A DNA stretch of 64,000 nt from Brachybacterium sacelli (GTDB taxonomy: Bacteria > Actinomycetota > Actinomycetes > Actinomycetales > Dermabacteraceae), in NCBI RefSeq assembly GCF_017876545.1, contig NZ_JAGIOD010000001.1:2666001-2730000 (forward strand), in the 5' to 3' direction. Below the pieces are notes generated by a model that saw only the letters and a list, made by a program, of their open reading frames with translations, had not been told where the DNA came from and ran no database searches. Shown one piece after another: positions 34,186-43,373 of this stretch. A program made the position numbers and the translations under genes. Numbering within the stretch: position 1 is the stretch's first letter; every line of letters starts with the position of its first letter.

Positions 34186-35936
34186 GCCGCCGCAACCGGG
34201 CCACGCTATCGGCCTGGCAGAAGCATCTCGCTGGCGAGCTGAGATCGCTCGCCAGGGAGCGACCCCAAGACGTGCGGATCGTCCAGCAACCCCAGCTCGA
34301 CACTGACGGCGACGCCACCCTCCGACTCCGGCTCCATACCGCCGGCATCTCGCATCGCCCCGGCGGGCTGGAACTCGGAGACGACGAAGAGTTCATCGTC
34401 AGGATTCGCCCTTCGATGTTCCTGCCCCCGAGTGCCGAGGTCGACCACACTCGCTTCCTCGGCTTCCCACACGTCCTCCAAGGACAGCGGCTCTGTATCT
34501 ACCTCGACCCCTCCCGCGAGTGGCGCCCGTCTGACGGGATCGCTGGGTTCCTCAGTCGACTGTGGGACTGGCTCACTGATGCCGCGGGCGGAGCATTCGA
34601 TCCCTCGATTGCGATGTACCACGCTGTCGGAGGAGTTCTCCACCGCGCCGACGGCACGCCAACCATCGTCGTCCGCGAGCCCGGCCCACCGAAGCGGCAT
34701 CAGATCGCCCGGCTCATCCCTCGCTCACCCCACCGCTACGACCTCACCTACTCGACCGACTGCGACGGACACCACACACCCGTCTTCATGCTCGCGAGCA
34801 ACCTTCCCTTCGGCGCGGCATCCACCTTCGCGCTGTTCCTGACGCTCCTGGACGACCCGCACCTTGAGCGCGCGGGAGGGCGATCACCACAGGTCTCACC
34901 GCAGTCGCCGGCGTTCCTCACATCTCTCCTCGCCAGCGCTCTACGAAACGCTGACGGCACCGAGCAGTACTTCGTGCTTGCCGTGCCGCACCCCGCAGGG
35001 GGACCGCATCATCTTCTCGGTGGACGCCTCCCCGCAACTACCGCCGACGCCCTGCGGCGTCTCGCCAAGACGCACGGCACCGCGGTCAACCTCGATCCCG
35101 CGATCATCAACCCCGACATCCCCATCGAATGGTGCAACATGTCCGACGAACGGCAAGAGGTCACAACCCGACGCGACGACGAGCGCCCCGTCAACGGCTT
35201 CCAAGGAAAGACCATTCACATCTGGGGTTGCGGCGGCCTGGGATCATGGCTCGCCGAGTTCATCGCACGTGCCGGAGCCAGCGCCATCACCGTCTGCGAC
35301 CCCGGCACCATCACCGGCGGACTCCTCGTCCGACAGAACTACACCGAAGCCGACATCGGCCAAACGAAGGCCGACGCCCTCGCCACGCGCCTCCGCGCGA
35401 TCCGGGACAACCTGACCGTCACCGTCACAGAAGGAAACGTCCCCGACTCAGTCGTCTCCCTCTCCGCGGACCTCATCATCGACGCCACCGTCAGTCGCAG
35501 CATCACCACCTATCTCGACACCCTCGCCGGCGAAGACCGCAAGGCACTCATTGCGCAGGTTGCCACCGACGCCAGAACGGGAACGCTCGGTATCGCCAAC
35601 ATCTGCGCGCCCGGCGCCACCTGTGCGCCGTCCGAGATTGACGACCAGGCAGGACGCTCGGCAGCGGTCGATGGTGGGCTGGAGCTGTACCACCCGCTCT
35701 GGGAGGACGCAGCCGAAGGCGACGAACTGATCCCCACCAGAGGATGCTCCGTGCCCACCTTCCACGGCTCGGCCGCAGACCTCGCAGCCGTCGCCGCGTC
35801 ACTCGTCAACACAATCGGCCTGCACCTCCAACAGACAGAGGCAGCCGTTTCTGGAACCCACCTCATCGCTCTGCCACACGCGCCAGCCGGCCCGCGACAT
35901 CACTTCCTTCCCGCGGCGTCGAACACTTGCGCATGA
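34182..35936 (+). CDS. cap2: CBASS Cap2: fused E2-E1 ubiquitin-transfer-like protein
   Basis: 584 residues from the ATG that overlaps the CD-NTase stop. N-terminal E2-like domain with FPHVLQGQRLCIYLDP (catalytic Cys105). A linker domain leads to a ThiF/E1 domain with the ATP loop WGCGGLGSW (347-356), DPGTITGGLLVRQN and a probable E1 cysteine in RGCSVPTFHG (Cys522). Cap2 adenylates and transfers the CD-NTase C-terminus, raising its activity. A longer upstream frame is only read-through in the CD-NTase gene. No JAB-type Cap3 deconjugase follows; the next 150 bases belong to another module. Confidence 0.9.
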   Translation: MSRRNRATLSAWQKHLAGELRSLARERPQDVRIVQQPQLDTDGDATLRLRLHTAGISHRPGGLELGDDEEFIVRIRPSMFLPPSAEVDHTRFLGFPHVLQGQRLCIYLDPSREWRPSDGIAGFLSRLWDWLTDAAGGAFDPSIAMYHAVGGVLHRADGTPTIVVREPGPPKRHQIARLIPRSPHRYDLTYSTDCDGHHTPVFMLASNLPFGAASTFALFLTLLDDPHLERAGGRSPQVSPQSPAFLTSLLASALRNADGTEQYFVLAVPHPAGGPHHLLGGRLPATTADALRRLAKTHGTAVNLDPAIINPDIPIEWCNMSDERQEVTTRRDDERPVNGFQGKTIHIWGCGGLGSWLAEFIARAGASAITVCDPGTITGGLLVRQNYTEADIGQTKADALATRLRAIRDNLTVTVTEGNVPDSVVSLSADLIIDATVSRSITTYLDTLAGEDRKALIAQVATDARTGTLGIANICAPGATCAPSEIDDQAGRSAAVDGGLELYHPLWEDAAEGDELIPTRGCSVPTFHGSAADLAAVAASLVNTIGLHLQQTEAAVSGTHLIALPHAPAGPRHHFLPAASNTCA

Positions 35937-35957
35937 GATAGCACGAGGGTTCCGTCT

Positions 35958-36090
35958 GTCCGGGCTCCGGCGTACAGTGGAAGCCGAGGCAGGTTCTCCT
36001 CGATTGCGGGTCCTTCGGGACGGCCCAGCTTGGGCGCTCATACACGTACTGCCTCCTCGACGGAGAGACACGTGTGACGAGAGGCCCGCC
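35958..36090 (+). ncRNA. Conserved structured leader of the small membrane protein
   Basis: This 130-bp stretch is kept almost unchanged in the inverted copy at 48335-48465. It contains GTCC-TTCG-GGAC (a UUCG tetraloop hairpin), a GCCTC/GAGGC pair and the palindrome ACACGTGT just before the start codon. TACAGT at its beginning is a possible -10 box. Conservation outside any frame plus stable hairpins suggest a structured 5' leader or small RNA; the class is unknown. Confidence 0.4.
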
Positions 36091-36477
36091 ATGATCCGCC
36101 TCATCTGGACGCTCAGCGCTCACACCCGCTACTACCTGCGCCGCTACATGCCCACCAACCGGCTGCTCGACGCGATCCGACGCCGACGCAACCTGAGATG
36201 GGGCATCCCCACGATGCTCCTCGCAGTTCCCTACCTGCTGATCGCGAGCATCTGTACGAATGCCCTCGACCAGGGCGCCCCAGGCTGGCTGCATCTGGTC
36301 GTGCTCTGGTCGGTGTGGAACGCGATGAAGTTCATCATCATGGGTCCGGTCAGCCTCGTCCTCCTGGTCCGCGCCCGTGTCCAGGAAGCCGTCGCACGGC
36401 GTCGCGCACGTAACCGACACGGCACCCCCGACCACTCGGTGCCCCAGCCACCCATGACGACGGGAGCGCTCCTGTGA
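36091..36477 (+). CDS. Small ICE membrane protein (often labelled sulfate permease)
   Basis: 128 residues, MIRLIWTLSAHTRYYLRRYM at the start, two hydrophobic segments (about 41-60 and 68-95) and a basic tail. This short family travels with actinobacterial conjugative elements and is often labelled sulfate permease in databases, but it lacks STAS and transporter domains, so I do not accept that function. A second, slightly diverged copy lies at 47966-48334. It may be a small membrane component of transfer or of a toxin/immunity pair. Confidence 0.6.
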   Translation: MIRLIWTLSAHTRYYLRRYMPTNRLLDAIRRRRNLRWGIPTMLLAVPYLLIASICTNALDQGAPGWLHLVVLWSVWNAMKFIIMGPVSLVLLVRARVQEAVARRRARNRHGTPDHSVPQPPMTTGALL

Positions 36478-36575
36478 ACGCCGCCACCTTTACCTACGCC
36501 GCCCGCCCGACTCCCGAGTCGCACAAGAAGCGCCAGCAGGCCCCGTGCCTCGCCCTCGTGCGCAACCGGGCTTGA
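36474..36575 (+). CDS. Short ORF overlapping the small membrane protein
   Basis: GTG overlapping the previous stop (GTGA), 33 codons, starting VNAATFTYAARPTPESHKKR. The basic HKKRQQ segment and abrupt end just before the R4 junction suggest the N-terminus of a longer gene cut by rearrangement. Function unknown. Confidence 0.4.
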   Translation: MNAATFTYAARPTPESHKKRQQAPCLALVRNRA

Positions 36576-36610
36576 GGTCGCCCACAGCTACAGCGACGAA
36601 GCCGTACCCG

Positions 36611-36688
36611 CCTCCGCGTTGTAGCGGCTGCGGAGCAGGTACTTGTAGTCGTCACACCCGTGCTCATCACCCGCATCGAGACGGTCAT
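36611..36688 (-). pseudogene. Relaxase-leader stub R4
   Basis: Minus-strand copy of the traA start (ATG at 36686-36688). Compared with the intact gene it carries a +1 shift after codon 10 and an internal deletion, then joins unrelated sequence at 36610. It is the partner of R5 (46739). The perfect inverted repeat shared by the two regions ends exactly inside this stub. Confidence 0.75.
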
Positions 36689-36728
36689 GGAAACCAAGTG
36701 TGGTTTCGTGTCAGGCAAGACCGTTCTG

Positions 36729-37634
36729 CTACCGGCTGAGTTGTCGATAGAGGATGGGCGTGACGCCGACCGCCTGACAGAACATTCGGGCCGCGTGACC
36801 TCGGCTGTGCCAGCCGACCTCACGCATCGCTTGCTCGATAGGAATGTCGGTCTCGCGCAGCAGTCGTGCCAGGTGCTCGGCTCGGAGCGTCATCAAGTAC
36901 GTGATGGGGGTCTTGCCGTAGGCATCGACGAACACGCGGCCGAGCTGGGATGACGACAGGTGCACGGCGGCAGCAAGCTCCTGGAGCGTCCACCGCCGAT
37001 CGGGTGCACCGCGGAGCAGCTCGACGGCTTGCCGTGCCTCGGCACGCAACGGTGCGAACTTGCGAAGTGATGGAGTACCGGGGTGAGTGGCCCTCCGTTG
37101 GGTGGGAGACCTCCGCTTCGGAGTCGTCCTCACGTACGGCCTCACCACGTCGAGCACGGCGAAGAGTAGTGCTTGGAGCCGGCAGAAGCGCTCCGGTGAT
37201 GGCCCATCGAGGCTGAGCGCGACAAGCTCGTCGAGCCAGGGCATCAGCATCCCAGCCCGATCTTGGCCGAGGTGGAGTATCTGGGCGGGTTCGGAATACA
37301 GGTCGCCTGCGAAGTCCTGCGCATCGAGCCGATCGGAGAGCAGCGCCGCGTGCTGCCAGAACACCTGGTCGATCACATAATCGCGGTCCAGGTAGAGCGT
37401 GGTGACCGTGATCGAGCCTTCCGGCTCGCTGCCGCACAGCGTATTTGCGCCCCGCACCACGACATCGCCGATATTGACGGGCCTCTCCCCGAACTCGCTG
37501 AGCAGGATTGCCGAGCCTGCGCGGATGAAGATGAGTTTCACGCAGTCGCAGGCAACCGGTCCAGTTGCGCTGTGGATCGTGTGCGTTCGCGCGAGGATGG
37601 GAGCGAACCGGCGGCCATTCCGACGGCGTCCCAC
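36729..37634 (-). CDS. AraC-family regulator 5 (left-arm copy)
   Basis: 301 residues, start GTG with GGGAGG four bases upstream. Sensor part with ACDCVKLIFIRAGSAILLSE (Cys where the paralogues have Tyr) and ITVTTLYLDRDYVIDQVFWQ; HTH domain with LAAAVHLSSSQLGRVFVDAY and REVGWHSRGHAARMFCQ. Identical to the gene at 45793-46698. It follows the MFS gene on the same strand and is followed by stub R4. Confidence 0.83.
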   Translation of the reverse strand: MGRRRNGRRFAPILARTHTIHSATGPVACDCVKLIFIRAGSAILLSEFGERPVNIGDVVVRGANTLCGSEPEGSITVTTLYLDRDYVIDQVFWQHAALLSDRLDAQDFAGDLYSEPAQILHLGQDRAGMLMPWLDELVALSLDGPSPERFCRLQALLFAVLDVVRPYVRTTPKRRSPTQRRATHPGTPSLRKFAPLRAEARQAVELLRGAPDRRWTLQELAAAVHLSSSQLGRVFVDAYGKTPITYLMTLRAEHLARLLRETDIPIEQAMREVGWHSRGHAARMFCQAVGVTPILYRQLSR

Positions 37635-37684
37635 CTCGCCTCCCTATGCCGCCAGCTCTACCGAAGGCGCACAGGAACCATGCC

Positions 37685-38971
37685 CTATGGGTTTTTCCGG
37701 CTGTCGGAGTCAGAAGTTAAGTGCGGTGATGCTGATGCAGGAGTACCGGTGTCGTGGTCGGCGAGAGGTGCGTGATGACCTGGATCTGGGGTCCGCGGTC
37801 GTCCCAGTGTCGAGAGGGCGATGGCGAGGATGGCGAGCGCCGCCGCGATCCAGGCCACATGGTCGGTCCCCACCATCTCGATGCCGGCTGCGCCGACGAT
37901 TCCCGAGACACCGATGGCGAGGTAGAGGACGGCCTGATTCAACGACAGCACCACCGAGGCCTTATCGGGGTCGTGAGAAATGAGACGGTGCTGTTGTGGG
38001 GTGGTGATGGCGAATGCTGCGATGCCGTAGAACCCGATTGCGGCGAGTGACCAGGCGTAGACGGTGTGGGTGAGTGCGATGATGGCGAAGCTGAGGATCA
38101 ACCACAGCAACGCGAAGAACACGACCAATGAGCCGCCTTGCCGGTCGACCAGACGCCCCGCCGCGAGGTTGCCGATGGCGCCGGTGACGCCCAATGTGGT
38201 CATCAGGAGCCCGAGCCGTACCCCGTCACCGTTGGTCGCCGGGGCGAAGATCGCACCGATGTAGGTGTAGGGGATGTAGACGGCAGTGAAGGCCACCAGA
38301 GTGGTGGCCAGCAGCGCCAGCACGCGGCGGTCGCGCAGCGGTGCCAGTCGCTGTCGAAGCCCACCGCCCGTGTCGGCGACGCCGACGGAACGGGGGATGA
38401 GTGCTGCCACGCCGATCACGCCGAGCACGGCGACACCGGCAGCCAGCCACATCGTGATCCGCCAGCCGTACAGCGCGCCGATCGCGGTGCCAGCGGGTGC
38501 CCCGAAGGCGACTGCGAGAGTGAACCCGGTGACCACCGCTGCGATCGCTCGCCCACCGGCATCCTTGGCGACCAGCCCCGCGGCGGTGACCGACGCGTTG
38601 GGGATGAACAGGCCGGTGCCCACTGCCGCGACGATCTGCCCAGCCAGCAAGAACCCGAAGGTCGGTGCCAGGGCGGTGGCGACGGCACCGACCAGGTACA
38701 CCACACCAGCGGTCAGCAGCACGTGCTTGCGAGGCCACTTTGCGGTCACCGTGGTCATGATCGGAGCGGCGAGCGCACACGTGAGAGCGAAGACGGTCAC
38801 CACCTGTCCCGCCGCACCATAGCTCAGGGCGAAGTCAGCGGCGAGCAGCGGGATCAGGCCGGCCAGGACAAACTCGCCGGTGCCGATGACGAATACACCC
38901 AGGGCGAGCACGAGGACCCCGGCAGGAAGCCGGTGTGCTCCGCGGGCGGTCTTCTGTCCGTTCTCTTCCAC
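37685..38971 (-). CDS. MFS efflux transporter (DHA1), left-arm copy
   Basis: 428 residues, about 12 membrane helices; LALGVFVIGTGEFVLAGLIP is the first-helix signature of the chloramphenicol/AraJ/PbuE branch of drug antiporters. GTG start. Divergent from tetR across a long palindrome (39001-39039), so expression is probably repressed by TetR. Identical copy at 44456-45742; a C-terminal relic of a related gene lies at 51236-51435. Confidence 0.87.
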   Translation of the reverse strand: MEENGQKTARGAHRLPAGVLVLALGVFVIGTGEFVLAGLIPLLAADFALSYGAAGQVVTVFALTCALAAPIMTTVTAKWPRKHVLLTAGVVYLVGAVATALAPTFGFLLAGQIVAAVGTGLFIPNASVTAAGLVAKDAGGRAIAAVVTGFTLAVAFGAPAGTAIGALYGWRITMWLAAGVAVLGVIGVAALIPRSVGVADTGGGLRQRLAPLRDRRVLALLATTLVAFTAVYIPYTYIGAIFAPATNGDGVRLGLLMTTLGVTGAIGNLAAGRLVDRQGGSLVVFFALLWLILSFAIIALTHTVYAWSLAAIGFYGIAAFAITTPQQHRLISHDPDKASVVLSLNQAVLYLAIGVSGIVGAAGIEMVGTDHVAWIAAALAILAIALSTLGRPRTPDPGHHAPLADHDTGTPASASPHLTSDSDSRKNP

Positions 38972-39000
38972 GGTTGATGCTGCCTTCCCTCGTCAAACAG

Positions 39001-39039
39001 AACCAGTCGGTGCCGTCTTTGCAACGGTACCGACTGGTT
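39001..39039. promoter_or_regulatory. tetR/MFS operator (left arm)
   Basis: AACCAGTCGGTGCCGT and ACGGTACCGACTGGTT form 16-bp arms with one mismatch around a seven-base centre, in the gap between the divergent MFS and tetR genes. Same site in the right arm at 44388-44426. Confidence 0.78.
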
Positions 39040-39073
39040 CCATCTGGGGTCAAGTGGCACTACTCTGGTGGGC

Positions 39074-39323
39074 ATGGCGGTCAAAGCGCGGCAGCGGCTC
39101 CTGGCGGCGGCCGGGGAGCTCTTCTACTCCGAGGGCGTGCGAGCGGTCGGTCTTGAGCGACTCCTTGAGGAGTCCGGGGTCGGCCGGGCATCGTTCTACC
39201 GACACTTTGCAGGCAAGGACGAACTTGTCGCGGCGATGCTCGACGACTATGACGCCGAGTACCGCACCTGGCTGCGGACGCGGGTCGCTGAACTGGGGAA
39301 TGAGCCGTTAGCGGTGTTCGATG
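39074..39323 (+). pseudogene. tetR, 5' half, split by an IS3-family element
   Basis: Encodes MAVKARQRLLAAAGELFYSE and the full HTH up to AVFD, then runs into the IS end at 39324. The intact gene is at 43781-44353. The missing 3' half is found 20 kb away at 59380-59705, and the base triplet ATG at both break points is the target-site duplication of one insertion. Confidence 0.88.
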
Positions 39324-39355
39324 TGGAGTGTTCCCGCTTTTTTGGACACGAAGAA

Positions 39356-39646
39356 TTATGCTGCGAGTTGTTTGATGTGTCGGTAGCCTAGTTCATATTC
39401 CTTCGGTGTCAAGTAGCCGTTTGTCGAATGGCGTCGTTGGCGATTGTAGTAGGATTCGATCCAGTCGAAGGTGGCTCGTTTGAGTTGGTCGACCGATGGC
39501 CACGGCCGAGTGTGGATGAGTTCTTTCTTGTAGGTCGCAAAGAATGATTCAGCGACCGCATTGTCATAACAGATTCCGGTCCGTCCGAGTGACCGTTTGA
39601 CATTGTTCTTCCGGCAGAAGGCGTCGAATTCAGCCGAGGTGTATTG
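39356..39646 (-). pseudogene. IS3-A orfB, C-terminal part of the transposase core
   Basis: Continues the DDE integrase core cut by IS30-A: QYTSAEFDAFCRKNNVKRSL, SFFATYKKELIH (with the catalytic Glu region) and YNRQRRHSTNGYLTPKEYE. Its N-terminal part lies beyond IS30-A at 41098-41694. Confidence 0.85.
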
Positions 39647-41097
39647 GGCGGATTCAATCGGTGGTTGCAACACCGGTACTTTCAATCGATTCTAGCTGCT
39701 CGGCAAAGACTTCGGCTGGGGTTTTCCAACCGAGGACTTTCCGTGGCCGATTGTTCAGCGAGTAAGCGACAGCCTCGAGCTCTTGGGCTTCCCACCTCGA
39801 CAGGTCTGTGCCTTTCGGGAAGTATTGCCGCAGCACTCCGTTTGTGTTTTCATTCGTCGGTCTCTGCCACGGCGAATGCGGATCCGCGAAGAACACTTTC
39901 GTGCCGGTATCGACCGCGAACCGAGCATGGTCTGATAGCTCCTTGCCCCGGTCCCACGTGATCGTCTTCCGCAACTGCTGCGGCAGGCACGTCATCGACT
40001 TCGTCAACGCTGTCGCCATCGCCTGGGCCCCATACCCGGCTAGTGCCGGCCCGTTCTTGATCCGTGGTTGTTGTCCGTACCCGTCGAGCCTGGGTAGGTG
40101 CACCAGCAGCGTCGAGCGCGACTTGCGCTCGACGAGCGTGCCGATGGCCGAACGGTTCGTGCCGATGATGAGGTCACCCTCCCAATGCCCAGGCACAGCC
40201 CTGTCAGCGGCCTCGGCCGGCCGCTGGGAAATGACCACATCAGCGGTGACATGCCCCTGAGGTTTGCTCTGGGCCCTGGCTCTGGGTTTACGCAGAGACC
40301 TCCCGGTCCTCAACGCAGCGACGAGCTCTCGCTTGAGTGCGCCGCGGCCCTCGATGTAGAGCGCCTGGTAGATCGCTTCGTGACTGATTCGCATAGCACC
40401 ATCATCGGGGAACTCGAGCTTCAACCGTTGCGAGATCTGTTCCGGACTCCACGCGATCGACCAAGCCCGGTCTCCACGATGGGGCTTGTTCCGGCCCTTC
40501 CACGCCGCGACCGCCGGCCCGGCAACCACGGTACCGTCTGGTAGACACACACGACCATCGAGATGCTCCTGAACATAGGCGCGCAATCGGGGGTTCTTCA
40601 CCAGCTTTGCGGTCTTCGGTCGACGCGCCATCAGCTCAGACTTCCACTGCGCGACGGATGCCCGATAGTGTAGCTTCCCGGCCCGAGTTGCTGCATTGCG
40701 GCGCAGTTCGCGCAAGACTGTCGAGGCGTCACGGCCGAGTCTCCTCGCGATCTCGCGAACACCTACGTTCTGAGTACGTAGCAACGCGATTTCCTCGCGC
40801 TCAACGAAGGACAGATACCGGCCACCGGGCTCGACGAGTGTGATCGTTGCCATACCACCACCTTGGCGGAACCACCGCGCCCCGACAGCCTGCGACACTC
40901 CAACCGCGGCACCAGCATCCTCTGAGGAGGCACCGATTGCGACCTCTTTCCAGAACTGGCGCTCGACACTGCGCCTGCTCTTCGGGGCTCCTGGTGAGAT
41001 CATCGGGTTCCTGCCTGTCAGCCCCTTCAGCCACCCTGCTGGTCGTCCCATGGTCGTCCTTTCTCTCAAGGTGTTGCAACGACCAGTTGAATCCGCC
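39647..41097 (-). mobile_element. IS30-family element A
   Basis: 1,451 bp, imperfect terminal repeats starting GGCGGATTCAA at both ends, flanked by TTG on each side (3-bp target duplication). It is inserted in the IS3-A transposase exactly after the codons for GSQ. The same size and the same insertion point apply to IS30-B at 56984. Confidence 0.88.
39654..41051 (-). CDS. IS30-family transposase (IS30-A)
   Basis: 465 residues from MGRPAGWLKGLTG. HTH region with FVEREEIALLRTQNVGVREI and RRLGRDASTVLRELRRNA; DDE core with GHWEGDLIIGTNRSAIGTLV, TWDRGKELSDHARFAVDTGT and SPWQRPTNENTNGVLRQYFP. Complete and probably active. The transposase at 57030 has the same length but differs at many positions. 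Confidence 0.92.
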   Translation of the reverse strand: MGRPAGWLKGLTGRNPMISPGAPKSRRSVERQFWKEVAIGASSEDAGAAVGVSQAVGARWFRQGGGMATITLVEPGGRYLSFVEREEIALLRTQNVGVREIARRLGRDASTVLRELRRNAATRAGKLHYRASVAQWKSELMARRPKTAKLVKNPRLRAYVQEHLDGRVCLPDGTVVAGPAVAAWKGRNKPHRGDRAWSIAWSPEQISQRLKLEFPDDGAMRISHEAIYQALYIEGRGALKRELVAALRTGRSLRKPRARAQSKPQGHVTADVVISQRPAEAADRAVPGHWEGDLIIGTNRSAIGTLVERKSRSTLLVHLPRLDGYGQQPRIKNGPALAGYGAQAMATALTKSMTCLPQQLRKTITWDRGKELSDHARFAVDTGTKVFFADPHSPWQRPTNENTNGVLRQYFPKGTDLSRWEAQELEAVAYSLNNRPRKVLGWKTPAEVFAEQLESIESTGVATTD

Positions 41098-41694
41098 TTG
41101 GCTGCCCCGGTCGGAATGGAAGATCACTCCACCGGTGGGCCGGCGGTGGGTCAGCGCCATCGTGAGCGCGTCGGTGACCAGCTCGGTGCGCATATGGTCG
41201 GCCACGGCCCAGCCGACCACCCGCCGCGAGTACAGATCGATCACCGTGGCCAGGTAGGCCCAGCCGTCCCAGGTCTTGACGTAACTGATGTCGCCGCACC
41301 ACTTGCGGTCCGGCCCGGTGGCGCTGAAGTCCCGGCCGATCAGGTCCGGCGCCGGCACCGGCTGCTCACCGGGCACCGTGGTGCGCTTCCACGGCTTCGG
41401 GTGCCTGCCCTGCAGGCCGGCGGCCCGCATCAGCCGCCACACCCGCTTCCGCGAGATCCGGTGCCCCACAGCCACCAGCTCGGCATGGATCCGACGCACC
41501 CCGGGATTGCCCCGCAGCCCCTCATACAGCCCGGTGATCAGCCGGGTCAGCCGCCGGTCGGCGCGGTCCCGGTCGGACTCGCCCCGGCCCCGCCAGGCGT
41601 AGTAGCCCGACGTGGACACCCCGAGCTGCTCACACATGAACTCGATCTTGAACTGCTTCTGCTCCGCCCAGTCCGCGATCGCGGCAAACTTCAC
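41098..41694 (-). pseudogene. IS3-A orfB, N-terminal part
   Basis: Encodes MKFAAIADWAEQKQFKIEFM, the HTH_21 segment (RRIHAELVAVGHRISRKRVW) and the first DDE motif region (WCGDISYVKTWDGWAYLATV) up to FHSDRGSQ, where IS30-A enters. Identical to 58435-59031. Confidence 0.85.
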
Positions 41695-41981
41695 CGCTGG
41701 TCGTTCGCGAACCAGGTCGCTACTTTTTTTGCGAACTCGGCCTGCATCCGCAGCTGGGCATTCTCCTCCCGAAGCCGTTCCAACTCCTCACGCTCATCCA
41801 CAGTCAGCGGCTGCTGCCGGTCGACTCCCTGCTCCCTTGCCTTCTTCACCCATTTCCCTAACGTCATCTCGTGCACGCCGATATTGCGTGCAACCTCGGC
41901 GATACTCCGATCGCCATCGATGACGAAACTAACTGCTTCCTGCTTGTACTCGTCGGTAAAACGCCGGCGTGTCGATCCCAC
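41691..41981 (-). CDS. IS3-A orfA (HTH protein)
   Basis: 96 residues: HTH in MGSTRRRFTDEYKQEAVSFV and VARNIGVHEMTLGKWVKKAR, leucine zipper in VDEREELERLREENAQLRMQ. A run of seven A followed by G (minus strand, complement of 41724-41730), just before the orfA/orfB overlap, is a typical -1 slippage site for making the OrfAB transposase. Confidence 0.88.
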   Translation of the reverse strand: MGSTRRRFTDEYKQEAVSFVIDGDRSIAEVARNIGVHEMTLGKWVKKAREQGVDRQQPLTVDEREELERLREENAQLRMQAEFAKKVATWFANDQR

Positions 41982-42044
41982 GAGAATGCCTCCCAGATCA
42001 GATGAAAGTCACACCCGTGTCCACTGAAGCGGGGACGGTCCACC

Positions 42045-43373
42045 TACCGGGGCGTCACCTACAGGGGAGCCCATCAGCCACTCGTGCCCGCCGAAGTCTG
42101 GTACCAGGTCCAATCCGTGCTCACCGCGCACAAGTCCGCGGTCGAGGCGACCCAGATTCACGACCACTACCTCAAAGGCACCATCCACTGCGGACAGTGC
42201 GGCTCCCGGCTGATCGTGTCCAACGCGAAGAACCGGCACGGCAACGTCTACTGCTACTTCGTCTGCTCCGGCCGACACTCCCAACGCACCACCTGCGACC
42301 GCAGTGCCATCCTCATCGCCGATATCGAAAAGCTGATCGAGGACTACTACCAGCGCATCCAGATCACCCCAGCTCAGCACGAAGGACTCGCCGGGATGCT
42401 GCACCACGAGTTCGACCAACTCATGTCCGCCGAAGTCGAGGAACTGGCCCAGCTCACCGCCAACCGCGACCGGCTCCAACACGAGCAGGAACGGCTCCTG
42501 CAAGCCCACTACGCCGACGCGATCCCGCTCGCCCTCCTGAAGAGAGAGCAGGACCGCATTCTGGGTGAACTCGACCAAGTCAACCGGCGCATCGACGCCC
42601 ATCACGGCGAGTACGCCGACGCCCGAGCCCACCTCGACGACGCGCTGAACCTGCTGGCCAACTGTGCCGACATCTACAGCCGGTGCGACGACGCCAACCG
42701 GCGCCTATGCAACCAGGCGTTCTTCACCAAGGTCTACATCGACGAAGACGACGAACTCCGCGTCGAGAACAACCGGCCCTTCGAGATGTTGCTGGACCCC
42801 GAAATCAACGCCAACGCCCTGACCTGGGCAGAGAACGAAGACAAGGCCCGAACCACCGCCAACGATTCTGTTGGCAAGGGTTCGAGCCTTGTGCGTGGGG
42901 TGGACCTCCGTAGAGAGTTTGAGAACCCTTCCTCGGCCCTGGTAACCGTGGCGTCACGCAGGTCGCGTAGCGTCTACAAGGCGGATCGGCGGCCGTTGGA
43001 GCCGACTGTGGTGGACTCGCGAGGTCGGATGGTCCGTGCAGTTGGGATGACTCAAACTTTTCTGATCCCCGCTCAAGTAGACGAGCTGGTGGCCCGGTAC
43101 CAGGCGGGTGCGACGCTTGTTGAGCTGGGTGAGCGGTTCAGTGTTCACCGCCGCACGGTGGCGGCGCATCTTGTCCGCCGGTCTGTCCCTATCCGCGGGC
43201 GCGGCCTCGATGAGTCCCATCTCGCCAAGGCGGTCGAACTCTACGCGGATGGTTTGACGCTCATGGAGGTCGGCTCGCGGTTCGGGGTCAGCCAACAGAC
43301 GGTCAGGCGCGCACTCGCCGCGGAAGGTGTCGTGATCCGACCGGGCGGGCGCCGCGCGCGGGTCAGCGCTTGA
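42045..43373 (+). pseudogene. Large serine integrase, truncated, running into an HTH protein across an att-like junction
   Basis: The frame begins directly at the IS3-A end with YRGVTYRGAHQPLVPAEVWY. It keeps the zinc ribbon (CGQCGSRLI, then CSGRHSQRTTCDRS) and coiled-coil parts of a large serine recombinase, ending VGKGSSLVRGV. The N-terminal catalytic domain with its serine is gone. From 42899 on the same frame reads a 158-residue HTH protein (see 60113-60589), so 42899 is a fusion point and looks like a joined attachment site. The enzyme cannot work in this form. Confidence 0.78.

Larger units (their letters stand above)
36611..39323. repeat. Inverted repeat, left arm (R4-AraC-MFS-tetR 5' part)
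   Basis: Each base x pairs with 83427-x in the arm at 44104-46816. The AraC and MFS genes and the first half of tetR are the same in both arms, apart from a few silent changes in tetR. Inner end: the IS3 insertion at 39324. Outer end: inside the relaxase stub. Confidence 0.9.
39324..42042 (-). mobile_element. IS3-family element (IS3-A), interrupted by IS30-A
   Basis: Ends TGGAGTGTTCCCGC (left) and GGGGACGGTCCA (right), i.e. TGGA...TCCA termini. Without the nested 1,451-bp IS30 and its duplicated TTG it would be 1,265 bp, the normal IS3 size. It carries orfA and orfB with a frameshift window. The left flank is tetR; the right flank is not tetR but a serine integrase, so the element has recombined after insertion. 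Confidence 0.87.

Noticed and set aside
36091..36477. Sulfate permease annotation for the small membrane protein
   Set aside because: Too short, only two helices, no transporter or STAS domain; the name is not supported by the sequence.
42045..42898. Functional serine integrase
   Set aside because: The frame starts at an IS end and lacks the catalytic N-terminal domain; no matching N-terminal half exists in the window.
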